DNA of 64,000 nt, taken from an uncultured Lachnospiraceae bacterium. GTDB taxonomy: Bacteria > Bacillota > Clostridia > Lachnospirales > Lachnospiraceae. Where the stretch lies: positions 1 to 64,000 of the forward strand of contig CALWLN010000032.1 of NCBI GenBank assembly GCA_944381535.1, in the 5' to 3' direction. Shown here in pieces: positions 44,113-52,705 of this stretch. The notes under the pieces were generated by a model. It searched no databases. It was not told the DNA's origin and worked only from the letters and a program-made list of their open reading frames with translations. How positions within the stretch are numbered: position 1 is the first letter of the stretch; each line of letters starts with the position of its first letter. The position numbers and the translations under genes were made by a program.

Positions 44113-46225
44113 CGGGATTTGGAATTACAAAATCGGAAAAGGCGGGGAAAGAAAAATTAAGGTTCCTTTTTCAGCCTTGGCGGTAGGACACAGCGAATGC
44201 AGCAGAAGCTTTCATGTTGCAGCGGAGTACGAAAAGATATATCTTAAATTTGACGGTATAACCTATTCGGCAAAGGTATTTGTAAACGAAGCTGAAATAG
44301 GAAAAATGTTGCCATACTGTGAATACAGCTTTGATATTACCGATTGTGTAAAGCGGCGCGGTAACAGCCTTAGGGTGGAGCTTGAGGATATATCTCCTGC
44401 CTTCGGACCCACTGAGGGCTGGGAAAATTTCGGTGGGATCATAAGGGACGTATCGCTTGTTTATCTCCCGGAAAATCATATAGAGAACGTGTTTGCTCAT
44501 TCGGTACTAACTGAAAATTATAAATCCGCCGAACTCACCGTTGAAACCGAATGTACAAATACAAACAACTCGGAATTTGAAATCAGTCTTTCATACGGTG
44601 GAAAATCCGTGCTTGAATACACCCAGTCCGCATTAGAAGCGCCGGTCAAGGTTACGATAAATGATATTCATCCCTGGTCACCGGAAAATCCAGAGCTTTA
44701 TGTGCTTACCGTCAGGCTTAAGACCTGTGGAACCGTCACGGACACCTACATCTGTAAATACGGTTTTCGAGAGCTTTCGCACGATCGCCACAGATTTTTT
44801 CTTAATGGCAGACCTTTATTTTTGGTCGGTGTATGTAAGCACGAAATGGTTGCGGACAGCGGTCACTGCCCAACGGAAAGGCAAATGCGCGATGATTTGC
44901 TCATGATAAAGGAAACCGGATGCAATTTTGTAAGATTAGTGCATTATCCGCACAATAAAAAAATACTTGATTTTGCCGATGAAATAGGTCTTTTTGTTTC
45001 GGAAGAGCCGGGTCTTTGGTGGTCTGATACTTCTGACACTGAGATTGCTAAAGCCAGTCTTGAGGTTCTTAAAAGAACTATTTTGCGGGACAGAAACCAC
45101 CCGTGCATTGCATTCTGGTTATGCTTCAACGAATGTAGATTTACGGAAAATTTCCTAATTGACAGCGCCGCAGTTTGTCGGAAATATGATCCCACGCGTA
45201 TGGTTTCCGGCGCGAATTGTATGAGCGACGAGGATACAAAAAAATATTATGGCATCTGTAACTTTGATTTTTATACCATGCACCCGTATTCGGCTACCTT
45301 CGAGCGCGCAAGGCAATCAGCAGAATTTTTAAACGACAAGCCGTTGATATTTACGGAGTGGGGCGGATATTATGTCTATAACAATCCTTCGCTGCTTGCT
45401 GATTTTATCGAGGAAATGAACAGGCTGTATACGGAAGCATCCGACGATGGCGCATTGGCAGGAGCCTTTTTTTGGTGCTGGGCGGAAGTCAATGATTTTA
45501 ACCGGGGAGCGCCCGCCTGCACGGACGGCAGGCTCAAAGAAGGACTTGTGACATATGACCGTAAGCCTTTGCTAAATTTTGACGCTTTTTGCAAGTCGGT
45601 TTCTGAAATCGGGAAAAAGAAAGAAGAAACTCCATTTTGGCATACAGCCGAAATAGAGATGGACTTCGGAAAAAATTATTTAAAAAACGGTGATTTTCAT
45701 CGTCTCGAAGAGAAAATGAAACAAATTTCGACAGAAATGTCTCCAAGCAGCGTTATGCGTCCGAGAAAGCTAACAAAGGGACCTGTGCTTAAAGAAGTTT
45801 TAAGCCTCAATGACATTCCTGTAATGATATGCGATGGAGATGAACTACAGATTGAATACAACAGATTTACCGAAAACGTAACGATCGTAGGATTGGTAAG
45901 TATGAGTAAGGGTTATCCGTTGTCGGGAGAATACGGCGAAGATGTTTTTACACTTGAAATATCCTATGATAGCGGTGAAACAGAAAAACACGCATTTAAA
46001 AACGGCGTTGATGTGACAACAGCATTTACCGTCCATAAATCATCACGAATAAATCCTGTGGCTGAATCGGCAAAGCGTACACTCACCTTCGGTTATGATA
46101 AAAACTTTGAATGCTATGTTATAAACTCCGTAACGCTAAAAACAGAAAACCGTTCTAAAATCAAACAGCTTTCCTTTCATTCTTCCGATAACGGATACGA
46201 TTTACTGCTTTACGGAGTTTTTTAG
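44093..46225 (+). CDS. Glycoside hydrolase family 2
   Basis: A 710-residue cytosolic beta-glycosidase (galactosidase, glucuronidase or mannosidase type). The order is a sugar-binding jellyroll (to about 140), an immunoglobulin-like domain (to about 235) and a TIM barrel. The acid/base is E347 in LCFNECRF and the nucleophile E422 in IFTEWGGYY. A further beta-rich domain (about 560-710) follows the barrel. No signal peptide. The ATG at 44093 has GAGGAGA upstream; the frame is open to 44078. Last gene of the cassette, so it would feed it the free sugar. Confidence 0.9.
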   Translation: MLTQSLNGIWNYKIGKGGERKIKVPFSALAVGHSECSRSFHVAAEYEKIYLKFDGITYSAKVFVNEAEIGKMLPYCEYSFDITDCVKRRGNSLRVELEDISPAFGPTEGWENFGGIIRDVSLVYLPENHIENVFAHSVLTENYKSAELTVETECTNTNNSEFEISLSYGGKSVLEYTQSALEAPVKVTINDIHPWSPENPELYVLTVRLKTCGTVTDTYICKYGFRELSHDRHRFFLNGRPLFLVGVCKHEMVADSGHCPTERQMRDDLLMIKETGCNFVRLVHYPHNKKILDFADEIGLFVSEEPGLWWSDTSDTEIAKASLEVLKRTILRDRNHPCIAFWLCFNECRFTENFLIDSAAVCRKYDPTRMVSGANCMSDEDTKKYYGICNFDFYTMHPYSATFERARQSAEFLNDKPLIFTEWGGYYVYNNPSLLADFIEEMNRLYTEASDDGALAGAFFWCWAEVNDFNRGAPACTDGRLKEGLVTYDRKPLLNFDAFCKSVSEIGKKKEETPFWHTAEIEMDFGKNYLKNGDFHRLEEKMKQISTEMSPSSVMRPRKLTKGPVLKEVLSLNDIPVMICDGDELQIEYNRFTENVTIVGLVSMSKGYPLSGEYGEDVFTLEISYDSGETEKHAFKNGVDVTTAFTVHKSSRINPVAESAKRTLTFGYDKNFECYVINSVTLKTENRSKIKQLSFHSSDNGYDLLLYGVF

Positions 46226-46244
46226 GATTTCCCATGCATGTTAC

Positions 46245-46388
46245 CATAGGAATAATTCAGTAGCCCAAATCGTCATAACCGAAGGGCGCGTCTTATGTGG
46301 TTCAAACGGTCCCTTCCCGGCTACCTATGAAGAAAGCATTCTAGGCAGCCGGGAGGACATTGTGAAGCATGATCGAGTCAGTAAGTAG
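46245..46388 (+). pseudogene. Decayed C-terminus of a DUF1287 gene
   Basis: About 20 nt after the GH2 stop, the sequence can be read as GSNGPFPATYEESILGSRED then IVKHDRVSK and a TAG at 46386-46388, matching the 3' end of the intact DUF1287 gene at 36004 (GPFQAAYEEDILESRKDIVG). Similarity weakens and frame shifts before about 46290. No start, catalytic Cys or N-terminal part remains. It is a stub next to the right end of the low-GC cassette. Confidence 0.72.
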
Positions 46389-46444
46389 GACCACAAAAAA
46401 CAGCAAAATTATTTGGCCTTCACTGGAAATTTTACACCGATATT

Positions 46445-46522
46445 TTACAGAAAATCCGAGGTATCACGCTTTCCGACAATCTCAAACAGAAGCCCTGCCT
46501 GGCCTAGCCATGTTACTTTCAT
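46445..46522 (-). pseudogene. Truncated MBL-fold lactonase gene (first 25 codons)
   Basis: A ribosome binding site (AAGGAGAG) and ATG at 46520-46522 begin MKVTWLGQAGLLFEIVGKRD, then TSDFL and stop. The first 14 residues match the MBL-fold protein at 59635 (MKVIWLGQAGLLFD) almost exactly, after which homology ends. It lies directly behind the RraA-like gene, where a full lactonase gene would complete the operon. Confidence 0.78.
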
Positions 46523-46550
46523 AACAGATCTCTCCTTGATTTTTCAACAT

Positions 46551-47465
46551 TCACAACGCAGTCTGGGTATCATTTGGGTCCCCATTTCGCGCAAGCTCAT
46601 ATTCCTTTGCCCAGTCCAGGCTGCGGTATGCAGCCCCTCTTGGTTCTGTACGAATCCAATGAAGCAGCATATCCAACATTTCCTCTGTCCAGGTATTCCG
46701 GTCAATCTGGGCCGTGGTAAATTTGTTCTGACTAATCATCTCAAAACCAAATTCATCTTTCACATGAGTTTTCGCAGCACCGTCCACCACATCCGCAACC
46801 AGATGGCTTGGAATAAAGAGCACACCTCCGCCGGCGCCAAAGACCACATCCCCCGGCAGGCAGACCGCTCCGCCAAAATTGGTTACGGTATTAAAGCCCG
46901 TCATGATAAATTCCCGGATAGGCGTTGGGTCAACGCCACGATAATACACCTGTACATCCGGCACTTGTCTCATCTGCTCTATATCCCTAACGCCGCCCCA
47001 GATAACGGCGCCGCCTGTTCCGGTACGCGCTTTGACCGCAGTTGTCAGATTCCCTCCCAGAAAGGTTCCTTTATAAATTTTGTCATACATGTCGGCTACC
47101 ACTACGTCACGCTCACCCAGGCTGTCGATGACCCACTGATTATAATTTCCTTTACGGCCCTCCTCTGCTCCCTTTGCAAACATGACGTCATGCAAATCCG
47201 GACGCGTAGGACAGAAATTGCAGGTGACCGCACGCCCGATTAATTTTCTGCCGTCATCGTGCAACGCATGCATGGGATTGACTCCGCCGCCTACAAACTG
47301 GTTCTCATAGCCCTGTATGAAAATGGGTTTCCACACCTCCTCCAGTGTCATACCGCGCAGGGCATCCAAATATTTATCTGCCACCTTTGGCCTTCCATCC
47401 GCCAAACGCTCCCCTTTCCACAAAGGAGTCAACGCTATGATTTCTTCCCTATCATTAAAGTTCAT
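46551..47465 (-). CDS. RraA family protein
   Basis: A 304-residue protein of the RraA-like superfamily, which includes 4-hydroxy-4-methyl-2-oxoglutarate-type aldolases and RNase E regulators. The core GGAVIWGGVRDIEQM and VYYRGVDPTPIREFI matches the G-G-x-x-R-D pattern with an arginine and aspartate used for metal and substrate. Clustered with a dehydratase and an SDR, a pyruvate-aldolase role on a keto-deoxy sugar acid is plausible (inference). ATG at 47465 is chosen for the AAAGGA spacing; GTG at 47474 is an alternative. Confidence 0.87.
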   Translation of the reverse strand: MNFNDREEIIALTPLWKGERLADGRPKVADKYLDALRGMTLEEVWKPIFIQGYENQFVGGGVNPMHALHDDGRKLIGRAVTCNFCPTRPDLHDVMFAKGAEEGRKGNYNQWVIDSLGERDVVVADMYDKIYKGTFLGGNLTTAVKARTGTGGAVIWGGVRDIEQMRQVPDVQVYYRGVDPTPIREFIMTGFNTVTNFGGAVCLPGDVVFGAGGGVLFIPSHLVADVVDGAAKTHVKDEFGFEMISQNKFTTAQIDRNTWTEEMLDMLLHWIRTEPRGAAYRSLDWAKEYELARNGDPNDTQTAL

Positions 47466-47485
47466 ACGTTCCACATTCCTTTCGC

Positions 47486-48772
47486 TTAAGCCTCTATCAT
47501 GATGTCTTCCTGTCCTTCGCCAATAAAATCAACTTCACAGGACTCCCCATCCACAAGGATATCGTAGGTTCCATAATATCCCCGGAAGGAAGCTTCACCC
47601 TTTTCATCTGTTTTCAGGGTAAGCTCCGTGTTCCATTCACGACGAATCAACTGGTACAATACCTGATAAGAGGGTTTTTCGCACAATGCGGTGTCAAGCA
47701 GGCACCCCAGGCAGTCCCCCTCATCGTTCCATGCAGGCCCGTCCTTGAAATTCCAGTAAATAATACCGGCCATATTGGGGACACTGAACCACAGGCGATA
47801 CAGCTTCTCTATCATCTCCGCCTGTATTTGTTCCCCTTGCTCCCTGGTAAGGCCACTAAACCTGGAAGGAATCGTGACCTCGGATATGTACATGGGAATT
47901 CCCAGTTCACAATACTTCAAATATTTCCCGTAAATTTCCTCCAAGGCCAGATATTCATTATTCAAATGATGCTTTGCCGCGCCTTCATTGAAAAAGTGGA
48001 ACTGTAAGCCTATGGTGTCAAGCCTGATTCCCTCCGCAAGGATTTCCTTATTCTCAGCAAAGTAGAAATCCGCATCCTTGCCTGCGTTTACCTCGCTGGC
48101 CTCGTTTCTCTCCAGTTTTGTTTTTGACCCAAACAGTTTCTGTGCTTCCTTGAGGGCCCATTTCACATACTCCGTCTTTCCCATTTTCAGCAAGGGAAAA
48201 TCCGGCGTCCGCTCCAGGCAGAAATTGGACTCATTGGTCACGTCAAACATATAGTATTTTCCGTCATAGCGCTTCGCAACCTCAGCAAAATAATTGACAT
48301 ACTGTTTCTTTAAGGTTTCAACCTCCCTGGACGCCCACTTGGGATACCAGGAATCCGCCAGCAGTGGCTGTCCCTTGGCCTTCAGACCATACTTTTGCGC
48401 AAATTTTAACACCCTATCCGCCGGAGGACGTCGGAAAATTTCCTCACTGCCCTCCTCAAAACGGAATTTCCCTGGCTCTGTTTCCGTGATACTCCAGCAA
48501 AAGGTTGTAGTCACAAGCTGAAACAGCTTCGCAAATTCCTGTTCATAAATTTCATTTTTCTCCCCAAGCTGTCCCAGCATAAGCCCGTTACAGCCAAAAT
48601 CAAATTTATGGGATTTCTGAGTGACTGTGATATCCGCATTTCTTAAGGGTGCGCCAGTCTTGTCCGTAAGCCGCAGCTTAAAATTGCCCTTACGGTATTT
48701 TTCCGTATTCTCTTTTATTGCCGGCTCCAGCTTTTCGTAGGTAGCCCTGTATTTTTCCAATAATTCTTTCAT
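47486..48772 (-). CDS. Glycoside hydrolase family 10 (endo-beta-xylanase type)
   Basis: A 428-residue GH10 barrel without a signal peptide, so it acts inside the cell on short imported oligosaccharides. Acid/base E181 in DVTNESN and nucleophile E298 in MYISEVTIPS, plus YWNFKDGPAWNDEG near the end. Residues 1-60 hold an N-terminal extension before the barrel and the last 50 a small beta-rich tail. The ATG at 48772 follows GGGGGC; an earlier ATG at 48802 lacks an RBS and overlaps the dehydratase gene. Confidence 0.9.
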   Translation of the reverse strand: MKELLEKYRATYEKLEPAIKENTEKYRKGNFKLRLTDKTGAPLRNADITVTQKSHKFDFGCNGLMLGQLGEKNEIYEQEFAKLFQLVTTTFCWSITETEPGKFRFEEGSEEIFRRPPADRVLKFAQKYGLKAKGQPLLADSWYPKWASREVETLKKQYVNYFAEVAKRYDGKYYMFDVTNESNFCLERTPDFPLLKMGKTEYVKWALKEAQKLFGSKTKLERNEASEVNAGKDADFYFAENKEILAEGIRLDTIGLQFHFFNEGAAKHHLNNEYLALEEIYGKYLKYCELGIPMYISEVTIPSRFSGLTREQGEQIQAEMIEKLYRLWFSVPNMAGIIYWNFKDGPAWNDEGDCLGCLLDTALCEKPSYQVLYQLIRREWNTELTLKTDEKGEASFRGYYGTYDILVDGESCEVDFIGEGQEDIMIEA

Positions 48773-48789
48773 ATCACACACTGCCCCCT

Positions 48790-49986
48790 TTAATATTGAC
48801 ATCTGGAAAGATGCCTGTCTGTATCCGGCCTCTCCCCTAGCAATGCTTCCGTTTTCAGATTCTTGAATCTCTCATGATAGTAAGCAACCTTTTCCGCCTC
48901 CAGCTCTACGCCGATTCCCGGCGCATCCGGCACCCGCATCATGCCGTTGACGTACTTGTGCTTGCCGCCCTTTATCACATCATCCAACTCATGGTGGTAA
49001 TGACCGTCTATGGAATAGTGAATCTGAGGTGTGGATGCCGCAATCTGAATATTGACGGCTGTGGAAATCCCAAGCTCCGCCCCTGCATGCATGCTCATGC
49101 CAAGGTGGAAGGTCTCGCACACCGCCGCAAGCTTCTTCGTCGCCCAGACACCGCCCCATTTATGAGGATCTGCCAAAATGATATCACAGGCATTTTCCCG
49201 GATTCCCACAGGAAGGGTATCAAAATCGACAACACACATATTGGTGGCAATGGGAATATGAATATCCTTTCGGATTCGGGACATGCCTTCGATTCCCCAG
49301 CAGGGGTCCTCCAGATATTCCAGCCCAATTTCATCCAGTTCACGTGCGTACTTAATGGCCGTCTGAGGACTCCAGCAGCCGTTGGGGTCAATACGTAGCC
49401 TAAACTTCGGTCCAAAATGCTCCCGCATGGCCCGCAGGACGCTGATTTCATGTTCGGGGTCATGGGCACCTCCCTTCAGCTTGAGGCAGTCAAAGCCGTG
49501 CTCGGCAATGGCCTGCTCACAGAAACCGATAATCTCCTCCGCCGTCTTCTCTCCTCCTTTTCCTGTTTTCTCATCCTTCATGCGAAAGAATACATAACCC
49601 GAAAAAGGAACCTCCTTCCGGTACATTCCCCCAATCATTTCACACAAGGGCCTGTCCGCCTTTTTTGCTATGATATCCCACAGCGCAATCTCGATTCCTG
49701 CCACGGCGCTCAGTCCAAAGTAACCGTTAAAGTAGGATTTCATATGGAATTTTTCCAAAATGGTCTCGATGTTGAAGGGATTCTCACCCTTTAACTTTCC
49801 ACCCATCTCACGGATGAGCTCCTCAATTCCATTGTCGCCTCTTGTCTCCCCGATTCCTGTAATTCCTCCATCCGTATAAATCCTTACAATTGTCCTTGTG
49901 GTGGAATTCCGGTATCCTTGGGACCATAGAATCGGAGCCTCAAATGGCACATTTACTCTGATTGTTTCCACTCTCTCAATCTGCAT
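48790..49986 (-). CDS. Enolase-superfamily sugar-acid dehydratase (glucarate dehydratase-like)
   Basis: A 398-residue mandelate racemase/muconate lactonising enzyme family member. Visible active-site features: K169-x-K171 (CLKLKG), metal ligands D200 (RIDPNGCW), E226 (EYLEDP) and N249 (ATNMCV), and a later MHAGAELGIS His. The KxK and N ligands resemble the glucarate dehydratase subgroup. It would dehydrate an aldonate or aldarate to a 2-keto-3-deoxy acid. Followed by GH10 after 17 nt. Confidence 0.87.
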   Translation of the reverse strand: MQIERVETIRVNVPFEAPILWSQGYRNSTTRTIVRIYTDGGITGIGETRGDNGIEELIREMGGKLKGENPFNIETILEKFHMKSYFNGYFGLSAVAGIEIALWDIIAKKADRPLCEMIGGMYRKEVPFSGYVFFRMKDEKTGKGGEKTAEEIIGFCEQAIAEHGFDCLKLKGGAHDPEHEISVLRAMREHFGPKFRLRIDPNGCWSPQTAIKYARELDEIGLEYLEDPCWGIEGMSRIRKDIHIPIATNMCVVDFDTLPVGIRENACDIILADPHKWGGVWATKKLAAVCETFHLGMSMHAGAELGISTAVNIQIAASTPQIHYSIDGHYHHELDDVIKGGKHKYVNGMMRVPDAPGIGVELEAEKVAYYHERFKNLKTEALLGERPDTDRHLSRCQY

Positions 49987-50034
49987 TTTATTCTCCTTGT
50001 ACTATGCTTCGTGATATAAGTTTAACAGCCCTCG

Positions 50035-50787
50035 TCAGCTTCCGGGAAACAGATGGGCCTCCGCTCCGCCATCTACGACGATTTCCGCGCCGGTAATATT
50101 TCGGGAGGATTCGGAGCTTAAAAACCACACCGCATTAGCGATATCCGCAAAGTCCGCAATGTCACCAATCGGCACTCTTCGCTTCTTTGCCTCTTTTCCC
50201 TCATCGTTCAAAAGCTCCCACCGCCGTGTCTTGATGGAGCCTGCTATGACGGTATTGACTCTTATATGGTACGATCCAAGCTCTACCGCAAGGGCCTTAG
50301 AGAGAGAAAGAATTCCACCCTTGGAAGCAATATAGGCACTCCTGTTGGAAATGGCCCGCCGACAGGTATTGGAGCCGATGAACACAATTGCTCCTCCGCC
50401 CTCTTTCATTTGCAGAGCAGACTGCTGAGCAATCAGAAAATTCCAGCATAAATTTGTTTCCAGCACCTCCCGGAAGCGGTCCATCTCTGTGGTAAGACAG
50501 GGCATATCCATCCCGAGATCGGCAGCATTTAAGACAACCGCTTTCAACCGCAGATCCATCCCTTTGATATCGGAAAACATTTCATACACATCACTGCCCG
50601 CTTTTCCGGAAAGACGATAACCCTTTGCGCACACATCATAGTTTTTGCGGATTTCCTCCGCCGCAAGATCAGCGCCGTCCCGGCTTCTGCTTGTGAGTAA
50701 GACCGTATATCCTTCGGACGCAAATTTCTCCGCAATCGCATAGCCTGTCCCACTTGACGCGCCTGTTATGATAACTGCATTTTTCAT
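50035..50787 (-). CDS. SDR family oxidoreductase (locus 2)
   Basis: A 250-residue NAD(P)-dependent short-chain dehydrogenase. Cofactor motif TGASSGTGYAIA (GTG instead of the usual GIG), NAD-binding VLNAADLG, catalytic Ser in IVFIGSN and Y-x-x-x-K in SAYIASKGG. Near-paralog of the locus 3 SDR. Starts 4 nt after the permease stop. A sugar dehydrogenase role is inferred from the dehydratase and lactonase neighbours. Confidence 0.93.
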   Translation of the reverse strand: MKNAVIITGASSGTGYAIAEKFASEGYTVLLTSRSRDGADLAAEEIRKNYDVCAKGYRLSGKAGSDVYEMFSDIKGMDLRLKAVVLNAADLGMDMPCLTTEMDRFREVLETNLCWNFLIAQQSALQMKEGGGAIVFIGSNTCRRAISNRSAYIASKGGILSLSKALAVELGSYHIRVNTVIAGSIKTRRWELLNDEGKEAKKRRVPIGDIADFADIANAVWFLSSESSRNITGAEIVVDGGAEAHLFPGS

Positions 50788-50791
50788 AAAC

Positions 50792-51709
50792 TCACCCCTT
50801 CACACTTCCCACCATAATGCCCTTCACAAAATGCTTCTGCACCAGGGGATACACGCACATCAAGGGCAGGGTGGCAATGACAATGATGGAATACTTCAGG
50901 GCATCTGCCTGATTCTGAATGATCTGTGCCATCTCAGGATCCTCCACGATACTGGAATCAAACCTGCTGTTTACCAGGATATCCCTCAAAAACAACTGCA
51001 GAGGATACAATTCCCGATCGTTCAGGTACAGGAATGCGTTAAAATAGGAATTCCAATGTCCCACTGCATAATACATGGCAATCACCGCAATAATGGGCCG
51101 AGACAGGGGAAGGATGAAATTCCGGAAAAACTTTACCGGAGAGCAGCCATCCACCCTTGCGGCATCCTGCAGTTCACCGGGGATATTTGTTTCTATGTAA
51201 TTCCTGGTAATGATCACATTATAGGCGCTCATCAGGCCTGGAACCAGAACAGCCCATACGGTATTCAACATATGGAGCTCCTTGACCACCAGATAGCTCG
51301 GGATCATCCCACCGCTGAAAATCATGGTAAACATCAGAATCTTATTTACCGTCTTTCTCCCTGCAAACTGATACTGGGACAGGGGAAAAGCACACAACAG
51401 AGTGACCGTCACATTCATAATCGTACCAACCACCGTATAGAAGATGGTATTCCGGTAACCCAGCCACACCGCTTCGTATTTCAATACATTTTTGTAGCTG
51501 TCCAGAGAAAAATCCACAGGCAGCAGCCATACCCTCCCCTGACTTACGGCAGTGGGGTTGGAAAAGGAGGCTGATACAATATTCATGAGAGGAAGCAGCA
51601 CCACGATCGTAAGGAATATCAAAATTCCCACGCAGAAATGGTGAAACCGTCTGTCACTTGCTCCTCTGATTGCTTTTTCCCGAGATCTGTTCATACTTTG
51701 TCGTTTCAT
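50792..51709 (-). CDS. Carbohydrate ABC transporter permease (LplC type, locus 2)
   Basis: A 305-residue six-helix permease. EAA loop AARVDGCSPVKFFRNFILPL and end KGIMVGSVKG match the locus 1 and 3 LplC proteins. The ATG at 51709 has TAGGAGGGA upstream; an earlier open frame to 51745 has no RBS. 10 nt after the LplB-type gene. Confidence 0.95.
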   Translation of the reverse strand: MKRQSMNRSREKAIRGASDRRFHHFCVGILIFLTIVVLLPLMNIVSASFSNPTAVSQGRVWLLPVDFSLDSYKNVLKYEAVWLGYRNTIFYTVVGTIMNVTVTLLCAFPLSQYQFAGRKTVNKILMFTMIFSGGMIPSYLVVKELHMLNTVWAVLVPGLMSAYNVIITRNYIETNIPGELQDAARVDGCSPVKFFRNFILPLSRPIIAVIAMYYAVGHWNSYFNAFLYLNDRELYPLQLFLRDILVNSRFDSSIVEDPEMAQIIQNQADALKYSIIVIATLPLMCVYPLVQKHFVKGIMVGSVKG

Positions 51710-51719
51710 GACTTCCCTC

Positions 51720-52631
51720 CTACCAAAGACTCGTATCCGACACACGCTGGGACAGCTTGTTTGCAGCCAGGATCAGAATCAGATTGATCACCGAGTTAAA
51801 TAATCCGATGGCCGTGGCATAGGAATAATTGCTCTGGGCCAGTCCTACCTGATACACATAAGTGGAGATCAGCTCCGACGCAGAACGGTTCAGGTCATTC
51901 TGCAGCAAAAATACTTTTTCAAATCCCACAGACATAATACGGCCCATATCCATGATCAGCAGCAGGATGATCGTTGACTTAATGTGTGGAAAATCCACAT
52001 ATCGCACCCGCTGCAGCCTGGAAGCACCGTCAATTCTCGCCGCCTCATGGAGATTCAGGTCCACCCCGGACAGGGCTGCAATGTAAATAATGGCGCTCCA
52101 TCCAAAATGCTGCCAGGCACCGCTCCACACATAGATATGACGGAAGTTACCTGCCTTTGCGAAAATATCCGAGGGGTAACTTCCCGTAATTGCCTCCAGG
52201 ATGATGCCGTACAGCCCTGTGCGGCTGTTAAAAATCTGCATGATGATGCCTACCAATACCACCACAGAGATGAAGTGCGGCAGCGTCACGATGGTCTGCA
52301 CCACCTTCTTGAAGCGGGGACGCTCCACACAATTGAACAACAGCGCAAAGCCTATGGGTATCACGGTATTGACCACCAGGCTGTACAGTGACAGAATCAG
52401 GGTATTTCCGATAACCCTGGTAAACTGATAGGATTCAAAAAAATTAATAAAATGCTTAAGGCCTACCCAGGTACTGTTCCATATCCCGCCCTTTGCCGTG
52501 AAATTACGAAACGCGATCTGCAGCCCAAGGAGAGGATAATAGGCAAATATCAGCAAATACGCAAGAGGAATGACCAAAAACAGCCAATACTGCCAGTCAC
52601 GTTTTAAAGCCAGCTTCATTCTCTTTCGCAA
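51720..52631 (-). CDS. Carbohydrate ABC transporter permease (LplB type, locus 2)
   Basis: A 303-residue six-helix permease with EAA loop EAARIDGASRLQRVRYVDFP and end NKLSQRVSDTSLW. The start is TTG at 52631, supported by GGAGGT 8 nt upstream; the ATG four codons on is too far. It follows the solute-binding protein gene, reversing the locus 1 gene order. Confidence 0.95.
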   Translation of the reverse strand: MRKRMKLALKRDWQYWLFLVIPLAYLLIFAYYPLLGLQIAFRNFTAKGGIWNSTWVGLKHFINFFESYQFTRVIGNTLILSLYSLVVNTVIPIGFALLFNCVERPRFKKVVQTIVTLPHFISVVVLVGIIMQIFNSRTGLYGIILEAITGSYPSDIFAKAGNFRHIYVWSGAWQHFGWSAIIYIAALSGVDLNLHEAARIDGASRLQRVRYVDFPHIKSTIILLLIMDMGRIMSVGFEKVFLLQNDLNRSASELISTYVYQVGLAQSNYSYATAIGLFNSVINLILILAANKLSQRVSDTSLW

Positions 52632-52705
52632 TTTTTATACCTCCGTTCCATTCTCTGAAAAGAAGGCTGCCGCATCCGACACGGCAGCCCCTCTCATACA
52701 GGATA

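Noticed and set aside
38610..46260. Short similar words near both cassette ends (GCATCGATGTTAC and GCATGTTAC) as attachment site
   Set aside because: Only nine bases match with a gap; no integrase nearby, so chance is likely.
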